Shown one piece after another: positions 30,179-40,861 of a DNA stretch of 64,000 nt (its first letter is position 1; every line of letters starts with the position of its first letter). The notes under the pieces were generated by a model. It was not told the DNA's origin. It made no database searches and was given only the letters and a program-made list of their open reading frames with translations. A program made the position numbers and the translations under genes. The DNA comes from Hortaea werneckii (lineage: Eukaryota; Ascomycota; Dothideomycetes; Mycosphaerellales; Teratosphaeriaceae): the NCBI GenBank assembly GCA_037044905.1, contig JBAOKB010000178.1:1-64000 (forward strand). Direction: 5' to 3'.

Positions 30179-31929
30179 CAGTGTGGGGAGAGTGGGAGGA
30201 GAAGAAGGGGAATCGGGGAAGGATTTGATGGAGATTTAGGGGGGCCGTGGAGGGGAAGGAAGGAGGGGAAGAGGGAGGGAGAGGGGGAAGATGTGAGAAA
30301 GAAAAGAAATGTCACGTTGCGAGGGGGAAGTTTTTTCTTCCCCCCCCCTCCTCTTTTCTTTTCATCCCCCTCAGACATTCCGAGGTTTTCTCTTTCGCTC
30401 TTGTCGCTGTGGGAGTGCGGCCTATGGCTCTAGCAGCGGGAAAAAGGGGAGCTCCTAAGGAGGCGCTTGCTGCTCTTCTTTGGAGGGGTCCTCTTTTCCC
30501 TCCCCCCCCCCCCCTCCCCCCTTCCGCTTTTCTCAGCCTTTCTTGGTCTTGATGTAGCCCATTTTTGGATGTAGGGATGATTGGCATGCTCCGATTTGGG
30601 ACAGGAGGGGAAATTATAGCAAAGTTAAGAACACGGGGGGGGAGGGCTATGGTGGAAAGGGAAGTAGGTTGGCGTTTGAGACGAGACCCATTTTCAGGAC
30701 GGTCTGGCCGTCTCTGACGGAACTGTTTTTGCTGCTTCTACGTTGCTCTGCCCCCGCTAAGGCTGCGTGGGAGGAAGAAATGGCCAAGGGTAAGACCAGG
30801 ATGGGTCTTTTGGGATCGGGCTATTTGGGGTATAAGGCATGTGCGATCTTACTGCAAACTACTTCGCAGTACCCCTTTACCCCGTTAGAATATCTTGTTT
30901 GTTGTTATAGTCGAGTGGAATTTACGAGATAAGGGAAGGATGAAATGGGAAAAACGACAGGGATGGAAGAAGTGCTAGTCTACTATGTGCTTTTAACGAT
31001 AACAACCCGCTTGCCTTTTGGAAGAATCCGAAGGGTTGTTGTTGAAGGCCTTCGGCTTCCTGCCCATTCACTACTTACCACTGTATATATTTTTTTTTTT
31101 TTTTTAATTGCTACTCACGGTTGCATTTTATGGCCTACCGTGCTCTGTCCGCTACTCAAAAATTCTCTAGCTATCACCTTGTCTATTTAGCCAATACCAT
31201 TTTCCCCCCAAGCGATTCAAGCCAACCTACCTAGGTAGGATGGGAAACTCAGCATCTCAGCCGAGAGCGCCTGACCTTCCTTAAATCGATTCCAGCGCAC
31301 TCTTTTCCTTCTTCCGGTGGGGTGGAATTCGTAGTCGTATTCTTCGGCGTTTGAAAAACTAAGGCCGAGCCCGCCATGCTCCCGGCTGTTCATCAGCCTT
31401 CCCGTCATCCTTTCCCCTTCCCGATGCGCCTTGTCGAGTCTTGTTCGCTAGGCTTGCCATATCTATCAAAGCTTGGTCGGCTGGTCTCCACTCTCTCTCT
31501 CTCCTCCACCCTCTGCATGGAGCCCACCATAGCGCCCTAATTGTGTTACACCCGCAATTCTCCCCTCTGTCCCCATCGTCGTCCCGCATGGGGTTACTCC
31601 GGAGTGGGGGGACTACCGGCTCTGGATGGGAAAAGGCGACATGACGGTTGATATTTTCCCATCGTTTTTCCCCAATGTGGGATAGGTGATGACAAGGTAC
31701 CTAGGTAGGTTGAATCCAGTATACATATGCGACCTTATGCGTCCTCCACCGCCGCTGTCCGTTCATCTCTTCAATTTTTTTGCGGGCATATAGATAAACT
31801 CGCATTGCTTCTGGCTTTCCTTTCTTCTCTTCCTCCAATCTATCTCTCCGCCCGTTCTGGGTAGTCTGGTATAAGCACTGAGCTGCTCCTCTGTTTCCTA
31901 CTTGCTTTCTTGGGAAAGAGAAAGACAAG
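30179..31929. other. Intergenic, no gene recognised
   Basis: The stretch contains further C/T-rich homopolymers (C runs near 30340 and 30503, T13 near 31091) and two copies of a CCTAGGTA-centred palindrome at about 31226 and 31698. No frame shows a family motif. The 3' part must hold the promoter of the sugar porter. Confidence 0.5.
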
Positions 31930-34542
31930 ATGCTAGAAAATACACATATCGTCCCCGAGTTCTTCAGCAGACATGGCGTTGCGAATCGGTTGGAGAAAGG
32001 CAAGCTGCTTCTGGCGGTGAACCTCGTGGCGGGCTTGTCGATTTTCTTCTTCGGGTATGATCAAGGTACGCCGCCAAATCGATCTCCGAACGCACTTCCT
32101 CGTTTGGAAAGGAGGCGTTGAAATCAAACTCTTGATACAAGGAAAGAGAGAATGCTAATCTCTATCTCCAATCGTTCTAGGTGTCATGGTACATCTCATC
32201 CCTCTCCCCCGTTCCACTTCCCCCATTTCGCCTCTCCCTCACTAACCCCTCCCTCCTCTCACCCAGGGCGGCGTAAACACGACCCGCGACTACGCCGAAC
32301 TGATGAACTTCGGCCACTGGACCGGCAGCATCGTACACGTCGACAGACCCCTCCTGCAAGGCGGCATAGTCGCCGTCTACTACCTCCCCGGCACCCTCAT
32401 CGGCGCGCTTTGGGGCGGCTGGCTCGGGGACCGGTACGGTCGCATCTTCACCATCGCTTTCGCAACGCTCTGGGCCATTGTCGGTGCCGCTTTGCAGTGC
32501 TCGGCGATGAATGCCGACTGGATGTTTTGTGCCCGGGTGTTTAATGGGGTGGGGACGGGGATTCTGAATGCGATTACGCCTGTTTGGGCGACGGAGACGG
32601 CGAGCCATACGAGTCGCGGGGCGTTTGTTGCCATGGAGTTTACGTTGAATATTTTTGGGGTTGTGGTTGCTTATTGGTTGGAGTAGTGAGTTTTCTCCCT
32701 TTTTTTTTTTTTTTCTTTCCCTTTTTCCCGTTTGGCAGGGAAGAATGGAAAGCGGGAATATGACACGAGGAGAAGAAAGAAAAAAGATAAAATCGAAGGA
32801 AAGAAGAGAAAAGAAGAAAACCCAAAGGGAAGGAATGGAAGGGAAAGGAGAAGAAAGGAGGAGGAGGAAAATCAAGAAGAAGAAGAAGATTCATGCTCCC
32901 TCTATTTCCGCGCCCTCAATATCGGAGGACAGAAACGCAAGAAAGATATTTGGCGCTAACCAGGGCTTTCCTTGTTGTGCAGCGGAACATCCTTCTACGG
33001 CGACGGCACCTCAGGCTTCATCTGGCGCTTCCCCATCGCTTTCCAGATCGTCCCGCTACTCGGTAAGTCTCCCTCTCCCCCCTTTCCCAAACGGGATATC
33101 ATCGCACACAAAATGCAATCAGATCCTCTAACCCCTGCGTCTCTCCCCCCATCTCAGCTCTCCTAGGTATCGTCTGGTGGATGCCGGAATCCCCCCGCTG
33201 GCTCGTCAAAGTCGGCCGCGACGCCGACGCCCGTTTCATCCTTGGCCGCCTCCGTGGCGAAGACGACGAAGGCCTCGCGGAGGCTGAGTTCCAGGATATT
33301 AAGAATATTTGCCGGCTGGAGCAGGAGAATAGCCAGCAGTCTTCCTATATTAGTATGTTGTTGGGCCTGAAGCAGGGGAAGCTTCATACGGCTCGCCGGG
33401 TGCAGTTGGTGGTTTGGTTGCAGATTTTGCAGGAGTGGATTGGGATTGCTGGTTCGTTGTCTTTCCCCCCCTTCTTTTTCTTTCCCCCTTAAAGGGGAGT
33501 AGTGGGTCGGCAAGGCTGCTCGTCTTACTGACATGTCGGTGCAGGTATCACCATCTACGGCCCTACAATCTTCACCATCGCCGGTATTGCCCCTGCAGAT
33601 CGCCAGTGGGTTAGCGGGCTGAATAATATCACGTACATGGTCCGTCTCAAAGCTCTCTAGCCCTTATCTCCGGGGGCAATTCCCCAGCTAACGACCTGTG
33701 TAGTTCGCAACTCTCATCTGCGTCTTCACCCTAGACCGCATAGGCCGTCGCTGGACTCTCTGGTGGGGTGCTGCCGGCCAGGCGATCACCTTGTTCTGCG
33801 CCGGTGGGCTTGCATATGCGACGCAGCATTCCACCGGGAGTCATAAGGAGCATGTTGGCGGAGCTGCCGTCTTCTTCGTTTTCCTGTATACTGCCATCTT
33901 CGGCGCGACGTGGTTGACGGTGCCGTGGCTTTATCCGGTATGGAATTCCCCCCTTTTGGCAAATTGTGCCTTTTGTAGTCTTTCTGAGGGGAATGTGAAT
34001 CACTTACGAATGATTTACTTTTACAGGCCGAGATATTCCCCCTCCAGATCCGTGCGAAGGGGAATGCGTGGGGCGTTATCGGATGGTCGATCGGGAACGG
34101 ATGGACGGTAAAACAACCCCCCTTTCTCCCTTCCCCCCTCTAAAATCTAGTCTCTCAAAAAAGCGTCAGAACACTAATAAAGAAATAGGTCCTCCTCCTC
34201 CCGACAATCTTCGAACGCCTCAACGAAAAAACCCTCTACGTCTTCGGCGCAGTAAATATCTTCGCCATCGTCGTCGTCTGGGCCTTCTACCCGGAATCCA
34301 ACCAGCGCACGCTGGAGGAGATGAATCTCGTCTTCGCCGCCGACAGCGTCTGGACTTGGGACGCGGAAAAGCATTTCGCGAAGCTGAAGGAGCAGAATCC
34401 CGATCTGGTGCAGGCGGCTAGGAGAGGGAGTAGTGTTGGGGAGGCACAGGTCGGGGTTGTGAGGAGGTTGAGTTTGGAAGAGAATGAGAAGGAAGGGGCG
34501 AGGAGGGTGTCTTTGGCTGCGGCGGAGCCAAAGGATATGTGA
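31930..34542 (+). CDS. MFS sugar porter-family transporter (nine exons)
   Basis: Nine exons: 31930..32065, 32181..32188, 32267..32685, 32983..33062, 33158..33451, 33545..33639, 33704..33937, 34027..34107 and 34189..34542. They encode about 566 residues with the 12-helix plan of fungal hexose/disaccharide permeases. The 8-nt second exon is needed to complete FGYDQGVMGG in helix 1. Other signatures are GGWLGDRYGRIF, RVFNGVGTGILNAITPVWATE, RFPIAFQIVPLL, WWMPESPRWLVKVGRD, WLQILQEWIGIAGITIYGPTIF, LDRIGRRWTL, WLTVPWLYPAEIFPLQIRAKGNAWG and FYPESNQRTLEEMNLVF. It should import a sugar or related polyol or acid by proton symport at the plasma membrane; the substrate is not deducible. The intron at 32686..32982 is long (297 nt) and A/G-rich. 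The gene converges on the secreted GMC oxidoreductase, with 119 bp between stop codons. Confidence 0.92.
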
Positions 34543-34661
34543 TTAATATTTCGATTTTCTCCCTTTAGAGACAATCTCAGATGGAATCGGTTTAAACCAG
34601 GTATATTAATGATGCAGTCGATGAGACTTCTATCCACAACCACTCTCCACGACTACTACTC

Positions 34662-36785
34662 CTAGGACCCACCTGTCAAGATATCATCTGCGATCTTCTC
34701 GGCAAGCATATAGATGCCCGACTGCGGGTGTCCGGGCGTCAGGAACGGGAAGGCCGAAGCATCCACCACTCGAAGGCCGTTCACGCCGTAGACTCTCGCG
34801 CGCGGATCGACGACAGCCATCGAGTCGTTGGCCCGACCCATCTTGCACGTCGCTGAAGCGTGATAGATCTCGATCACAGACTTTTGGATGAACTCGAGGA
34901 TCTGGGCGTCAGTGGTGACCTGAGCAAAGAAACCTTTTCGTCAGCAAAACACGCCTTCGGCTGTACTCTGGGTTTGGCGGAGTAGAGGAAGCTGAGACTC
35001 ACGTTCGGACCCGGGAAGTACTCCTCCCCAATAGTGACATTGCCCATATTCTCCCAAACCTGTCTCGCGCGCTTGAAGCCGGCAATAGCGATATCCTTGT
35101 CCTCTGGCGTGGTCAACCAGTTGGGGTTGATGACAGGGTAGTCCGACATATCAGCCGAGCTAATCGTGACATTACCACGAGAGAAGGGTGTGATTAAGAC
35201 GGGGGAGATGGTGGCGTAGTTGTACCCGTCCACGACACTGCCCGTCCTGTAGTTGCGATTGTATCCGAAGTAGCCGTCTGCGGCGAGGTACCTACACGTG
35301 AAAAGGTGTGGTTAGCATGATATGGCTGTTAGTGCAGAGGTGGCGATGTGCTTACTCGACTTCCGGCCAGTCGGCAGGGAAACAGTCCCGGATCGCCTCG
35401 ATAGTTGAGTCGGAGAGGAGCTCCGGGGCAGCGTCTGAGATCCGTTCGTATGCGAGGAAGGAAGCCGGGGCAGCAAGAGGCCCCGTTGCATTCGCAAGAT
35501 ACGACGCCACAGCATTGGCTGCGAAGACTGGATCGAGCGCAAAATTCGATCCGGTCAAGACATTCACACGGTACGAAATGCCGAATCCGAATGGCTGGTC
35601 CCAGAGGTTCTGTCCGACGCCTGCGAGGTCCGAGAGGACGGGGATGTCGAAGTTCTGGAGTGTCTTTGCTGGGCCGATACCAGAGACCATGAGCATCTGC
35701 GGCGAGCGGAAAGCCCCAGCCGAGAGGATGACCTCGCGTGTGGCGGAGAGGGTGAAGTTGTACCCTGCCGTAGTCACCACAACGCCGGTAGCGGTGGCGT
35801 TGCCATCGAAGAGGATCTTCCGGGCAAGCGCTTTGGTGTAAACTTGTAGCCCGGTCGTGGACTGAATGGCGTAGTCCAGGAAGCTGGTCTGAGAGGATTC
35901 GCGGTGCATCTCCACATCGACGGTTGAAGGGGTCCAGCTCGAGCCGTGCAGTTCTCCGCTGTTCGTATCATCGGCTGGCGGAATGCCAATGGCTTCCATT
36001 GCGAGCCTCGCCCATGTGGCGATCGGTGGTGCCCAGTTGCCCCATGTGACCGAGAGCGGACGGTGATAGCTGGAGTCGTTTGAGCTCGCGAAAGCAGCCG
36101 GGTTGTAGCGGACAGTGGCATTGTCAAAACGCTTCTCCTCGTTCGGCGGAGTCAGGTTTACGCTACGTTTGAAGAATTTGAGCAGGTTGGCGAAAGTGTA
36201 ACTCTGGTCGCCAACTTCGTCCGCCCATTTCTGGTAGGATCCTATGGTACCCCGGTGGTAGACCTAGATATGATATGAGCGAGTGAAAGGGTTTTGTGGG
36301 TTCTCAAGGCCAGCGTACGAAATAGTTCCGAGCAGAGCCTCCACCCAATGTCTTGCCGGAGGCATAATGCAATCTGCGGCCACCTGCACCCGCCTGAGGC
36401 GTAGTCACATAACCCCAGTCGATCAAAGGCTGCACGTCCTGAGGGTCGGCTCCAGTATACTGCGTTGTAGCAACACCTGGGATCACGCTATTTGCGAGAG
36501 GACTTAGCAAGTGATGCTGATATAGAGCACTAAAGTACCTCGGCGTCCCTACCTGTTATTACCATTGTCTGTCTGGTAGAAGTCGCCAGCTTCAATCACA
36601 GCAACGCTCCATCCGGCCTCAGCCAACCGAGCTGCAATCGTATTCCCTGCCGTTCCACCCCCAACCACTACATAATCGTACGTAGCATTGACACCAGGAA
36701 TTCCAAATGCACTCGGCCAGAGCTGGAAGGCATTGGCCGCTTGACTCGCTGCAAGCAGACCCAGCACTCCAGATATGAGCTGCAT
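34662..36785 (-). CDS. Secreted GMC-family FAD oxidoreductase
   Basis: Five exons on the minus strand (36785..36553, 36487..36319, 36263..35356, 35291..35003, 34919..34662) encode 618 residues. The first 19 residues (MQLISGVLGLLAASQAANA) are a typical signal peptide. The FAD Rossmann motif is YDYVVVGGGTAGNTIAARL. GMC signature 1 is GKTLGGGSARNYFVYHRGT, restored exactly across the exon 2/3 junction. Signature 2 is GAFRSPQMLMVSGIGP. The C-terminus has HASATCKMG, with the catalytic His region, and RVVDASAFPFLTPGHPQSGIYMLAEKIADD, with the second catalytic His. Many N-x-T/S sites fit a secreted glycoprotein. The family includes glucose oxidase/dehydrogenase, aryl-alcohol oxidase and choline dehydrogenase; the substrate is undetermined. 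The convergent neighbour is a sugar porter, suggesting but not proving a role in extracellular carbohydrate use. Confidence 0.94.
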
Positions 36786-37978
36786 ATTAAAGATGTAGGG
36801 ACCGAACAATAGCAAAAGCGTGCCCACGAGGACCTGTAGTAGTCGTCCATGGCTTCTTTTTAAGTTCGAGCCGGGATGGTACACTCCCGGCTAATGGTGG
36901 AGGTCGACCAAGCCGACAACCAGCACGGGTTGGTGGTGGGAAGCAGACTTTCCCGCCATCGCCTCGTCGCTGGCAGACTGTGCCGCTTTGGAGTATATGC
37001 AAGGGCAATCTACTTGCATAGCCTTGGCGGATCTAGGGCTGCCCTCCCCAATGGAGCCATTGTCATTCGTTCGCCCGATCTCGCGTGGAGCAGAGATGAG
37101 GAAGTTGGCCCCACGGACGCTACCTCCCGCCGGCTCCTTTGCCGCGTCTAGGTCGTCGCTTTTCTCCCCGCAGGGAAACTCGCCCACTTTCGGCTGTTGC
37201 TGCACGGTTCTTCCTCCGACCTTTCGTTCATGTGTGGTTGTCCTGGACTGCCTTCATCGACAGCCACAGTGCAAGATACCTAGTCTGGCAATCTTTGTAA
37301 ATGCGGCAGATTGCGATCGTCCGCATTTCGCGGTTAAATTGGTGAAGAAGTAGAGTGATTGGATTCGGAAAGCCGAGGGGAAGAATTGACGAGCTTTCCG
37401 ATTTCGTTCTACGCTTGGACTCCACCGCTCATGCACACAGGTTGGATGAGGGTCCGTAGGCTATCATCGCGATGGCGAAAGTGGTCATTCGTGCTTGGAT
37501 AACAGGCAGAAGGGAGCCACGACCAGCGCAAGCATCCTTGAGAGAGTGCAGCAATGTGAACGTTTCGTCAATGCTGGGGGACTTTACTCAAAACATGGAT
37601 GGCCTTCTTGAAGGGTGGGCCCCAGCTACCTGGCGCATATCATTGTGAGACAAAGATCTACTGTCTCGTTCGCACATTCTCGGATTAGACGTAAGCTCTG
37701 TGTGACAACCACGCCGAAATGATTCGACGCACAAGAGATCACGGCTCGAAAACGGCATGATAAAATACCTCCACGGACTTCCAAGCCTTCATACTCATTT
37801 GCACAGAACATGACAATGGAAACCTTCTCACGCTAACACGTGAAAATGCGATGAACAGACTAACTCATCAGGGAGCAACGGATATCCGTCCATCTTCCAA
37901 CGAATACCTTTTCCCACATCAACCCCCCATCACGCGCCCTCATCAACATCTAACGCTCTCCACCCTCCAGACAACACC
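36786..37978. other. Intergenic, no gene recognised
   Basis: The region upstream of the GMC gene and downstream of the alpha/beta hydrolase, both on the minus strand, holds only short overlapping frames without motifs. It must include the GMC promoter; no defined element could be assigned. Confidence 0.5.
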
Positions 37979-38866
37979 TCACGCCCTCAAAAACCTTACC
38001 GCCAAATCCCCAAACTCCTCCGGGTGATGCATAGGCGGCAAATGGCCCGCCCCCTTCATCACCACAAAATCCGCCCCTCTCACCTTCCCCGCCACCTCCC
38101 TCAGCATCTCCGGCCGCGCAGCTGCATCCTCGCTACCCGCTACGATCAGACACTTCACCTGCTGCTGACTCGCGACTTCGTCCGCGTAGTCATAGCTCCT
38201 AATCGCATCAGCCAACGTCCTATACCCCGCCACCGAGCACGTCTTGACATGGTGCAGGGCTTCGGCGCGCGTGCTCGCATCTGCAGGACTCAAGCCAGGA
38301 AACCAGCGGTTCACCGTCGCATGGCAGAGACTTTCCTCGCCTCTTTCCAGGTCCGCTTCGAACTGCGCGATCCGCTCCGTCCACAGCGCCTTCGTCTCCT
38401 CCGGCGCCGTGAGTCCCGGCGCTGCGATGGAAATGATGCGCTCTACGTCGTCCGGGAACATCATTCCGAATCGTAGTGCGATTACGCCGCCGATGCTGCA
38501 GCCGATCAGGGCGTGCAGGTGTGCGGTCCCGAGTCGGGCTTTGGCTAGCTGGTGCGCGTGGCGGGTTAGGTCGTCCAGGTGGTATTTCCAGCTCGCGTCG
38601 TGGGCGGGTGGGGTGTTGTGGTGGCCTACGTGGTCGTAGCGGAGGGTGCGATAACCAGCTTCGGTCAGCGTCTTGACTGTCGCGTCCCACATGTGCAGGT
38701 TGGACATTAGAGCGTGCACGAGCAGTATGCATGGGGCGTCTTCGCCCGCGCTTCCCGTGGTGGGTCGCTCGAGGAGAGTGTAGTAGTTTATGCCCTCGAT
38801 CTCGACGTGGGCTTCCGAGGCGTTTTCCATGATGGGGACGGAGGCTGTCCGGCTGAGTGGCTCCAT
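37979..38866 (-). CDS. Alpha/beta hydrolase, 3-oxoadipate enol-lactonase-like
   Basis: A 295-residue frame starting MEPLSRTA encodes an alpha/beta hydrolase. The oxyanion region is ILLVHALMSNLHMWD, followed by YRTLRYDHVGHHNT. The nucleophile elbow GCSIGG carries the catalytic Ser, IVAGSEDAAARPE the probable Asp, and GAGHLPPMHHPEEF the catalytic His. This order and the DHVGH motif resemble PcaD/PcaL-type enol-lactonases and related carboxylic-ester hydrolases, but the exact substrate is not determined. No signal peptide is evident, so it is probably cytosolic. A second Met (MENASEAH) lies 12 codons on. A consensus acceptor just upstream (TACAG at about 38915) leaves open a further 5' exon. Confidence 0.88.
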   Translation of the reverse strand: MEPLSRTASVPIMENASEAHVEIEGINYYTLLERPTTGSAGEDAPCILLVHALMSNLHMWDATVKTLTEAGYRTLRYDHVGHHNTPPAHDASWKYHLDDLTRHAHQLAKARLGTAHLHALIGCSIGGVIALRFGMMFPDDVERIISIAAPGLTAPEETKALWTERIAQFEADLERGEESLCHATVNRWFPGLSPADASTRAEALHHVKTCSVAGYRTLADAIRSYDYADEVASQQQVKCLIVAGSEDAAARPEMLREVAGKVRGADFVVMKGAGHLPPMHHPEEFGDLAVRFLRA

Positions 38867-39189
38867 GGTTTGTGGTGATTGGTTGTTGAGCTGATGGGTT
38901 CCGTTTACGTTCTGTAGCAAAAGGTATCAATGTATTTGTCTTGAAGAATTGGGTTGCTGCTATCGATAGGTTTGTAAAATGTATCTGCCAGGTGAAAGGA
39001 AGTGAGGTGCGCATGCTCTGGTCTGATGTTCAGGGTCCACGAGCTGAGGAGAAGCTGTAGCTTGGTATTGAGGGGTATCTATTCATCTATGGCAACGATG
39101 CGCCTCAGCTGCACCGAAAAGTCTCACATGAGAAATCGTAAAATCGTTTCAGCGTCGCAGTGTCGTAAAATTGCGAACATCACTCCTTG

Positions 39190-40083
39190 TTACCTTGTTG
39201 CGGGATGAATACCCAGTGCTTGCATTCCCTCGCCTACTCCTTCACAGACTCCACCGCTGATACCATGCACCCACCACAATCCCACATCTCGCACAGCCAT
39301 GCCGACCTTGCCATCGTGCATCTCGTAGACGTTGTTCGCCAGCAGGAGTAATTGCTTCACAATCATGTCCGCTGTCATGGCCCCTTGCGCGAGTACCCTG
39401 TCGCTAATCTTATGCTCTCGATCATACCGATATGCTTGCTGCAGTAAGAGTTGAATGTAAGGCAGAATGAAGGCCACAGCGAGGAAAATGTGAACGGTGA
39501 TGGATGCGACGGCTTGGTGCAGGGTAGAGTGCCGAGTGGATGCCTGATCGAGGCGGAAACCATCGCCTTCAGGCCCTGTCTGCACAACTACTGATGTTTC
39601 CGCGGTATCGCCTGACTCTCTAAGATGTGTCGGAATCGCCGCTCGTAATCCCAAGTCTTCCTCAATGCTTAGGTCTGACGGCAATCCACTCAATAAGTAC
39701 TGCACGCTGTCGATGTAGAGCTTCCGGCTGAAGGCAGTGTCAGGCAGTGCCGAGTGTGCTTCTCTTGTGGAAAGCTCCAGTAGTGCCTGACCTTGTCCGG
39801 CGTACTTCCAGTCGACACCATCGTGTGCAGCGGCTCTTGTATTCGTCGCTGCGCTGCCGGAGCTCTGCGGTCGGCTGGGAGCTGGAGAGTAAAAGTCGAG
39901 CAGATCGTCATCGGAGGCGCTTATCGATGTGCGATGTGAGCCGGGATATGGCGGTGGGAGGGAGTGACTCGTCGCGCTTGTATTGCTGGCTGATCTTTGG
40001 TGGATAGCAGGTCTGCTGTATGAGCTCGCCGTCTTTCTCAGAGAAGGGAATGCAGGCATTCTTTTTCTTAAGATTTCTGGCAT
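39190..40083 (-). CDS. Conserved-looking predicted membrane protein, unknown function
   Basis: The frame from the Met at 40083 (MPEILRKRMPAFPSL) gives 297 residues. The N-terminal 110 are Ser/Pro-rich and probably disordered. Next come a helical segment (GQGQALLELSTREAHSALP, KLYIDSVQYLLSGLP) and one strong hydrophobic segment (ASITVHIFLAVAFILPYIQLL). The final helical region (ADMIVKQLLLLANNVYEMHDG, VGLWWVHGISGGVCEGVGEGM) has amphipathic and Gly-rich character. The frame is also open upstream to 40206, but there it begins at GTG within a donor-like GTGAGT, and an acceptor (ACACAG) sits just before the chosen ATG. A 5' exon is therefore possible. I do not recognise the family beyond a single-pass membrane architecture. 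Confidence 0.65.
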   Translation of the reverse strand: MPEILRKRMPAFPSLRKTASSYSRPAIHQRSASNTSATSHSLPPPYPGSHRTSISASDDDLLDFYSPAPSRPQSSGSAATNTRAAAHDGVDWKYAGQGQALLELSTREAHSALPDTAFSRKLYIDSVQYLLSGLPSDLSIEEDLGLRAAIPTHLRESGDTAETSVVVQTGPEGDGFRLDQASTRHSTLHQAVASITVHIFLAVAFILPYIQLLLQQAYRYDREHKISDRVLAQGAMTADMIVKQLLLLANNVYEMHDGKVGMAVRDVGLWWVHGISGGVCEGVGEGMQALGIHPATR

Positions 40084-40861
40084 GGCTGTGTATAGTAGCG
40101 ACACTGCGTCTCCGTCCTCGTCCAGGCCATTATCATGCAGCGTCGCAAACGCCGACAGTATTCGCGTAGCCTGTATCATCGTGCCGTGTAGGATATGCGT
40201 ACTCACGGATTATGGAAGGATATTCAAGGTGAGCATCATGAAAATGAAAGATGACTTACGTCTCTGCCTAGAAAAGGTATGCATATTCTCACATCATGTA
40301 ACCGCTCCCAACGAGAGCGCCCAGGACTTTCACGTGCCAGGAAACATCTCTTCCCCCACGGGAACCGTTGAGAGATACCGCCCTAGCACGTGCAGGCTTT
40401 AGCGGCTGCACATGCGAGTTTGACGTGCGAGCGTGCTGACACGGAAAACACAAGGAACCTATCGGTAGCCTGCCGGTGGAAACATACGCTCGCCATCGTC
40501 TTGGTCGGACGGGTTAGGACCGAGGATCTTTCGAGGTACAAAATGTACTACATAGTATGTACATATAGTACATTACCTAGATATGTATGTAGAAGGCAGA
40601 AAGAGTGGATGTAGCTTACGTAAGAGTAGGTCACGTGTTGAGCTTTCTGACGGACCATTTGGAGAGCAGAGTACAAATGCCATATAAGGTCACAATGTGT
40701 AAATGGCACTGAAGAACCTATTTACCGGCACTCTTTCTCAAGTGAATGAGTGAAATGCGAGACGATAATAGGCGAGATTAAATAAAACCGCCCACGCCAA
40801 CTCTACAATCCCACGCTCCCCCCCTTTCCCTCAGTCTTCTACATCCTTTTCCCTCAGTCTT
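40084..40861. other. Intergenic, no gene recognised
   Basis: This holds the upstream region of the membrane-protein gene and the 3' flank of the DHA1 transporter. An inverted copy of the 15-mer seen at 19955 occurs at 40546-40560, within an AT-rich patch of repeated GTACATA motifs. The sequence CCCTCAGTCTTCTACATCC is directly repeated at about 40829 and 40850, the second copy running into the end of the transporter gene. Confidence 0.5.

Noticed and set aside
32177..32875. Long minus-strand frame of 232 codons
   Set aside because: It overlaps sugar-porter exon 3 and the A/G-rich intron; its Phe/Ser/Lys-rich content comes from low-complexity sequence.
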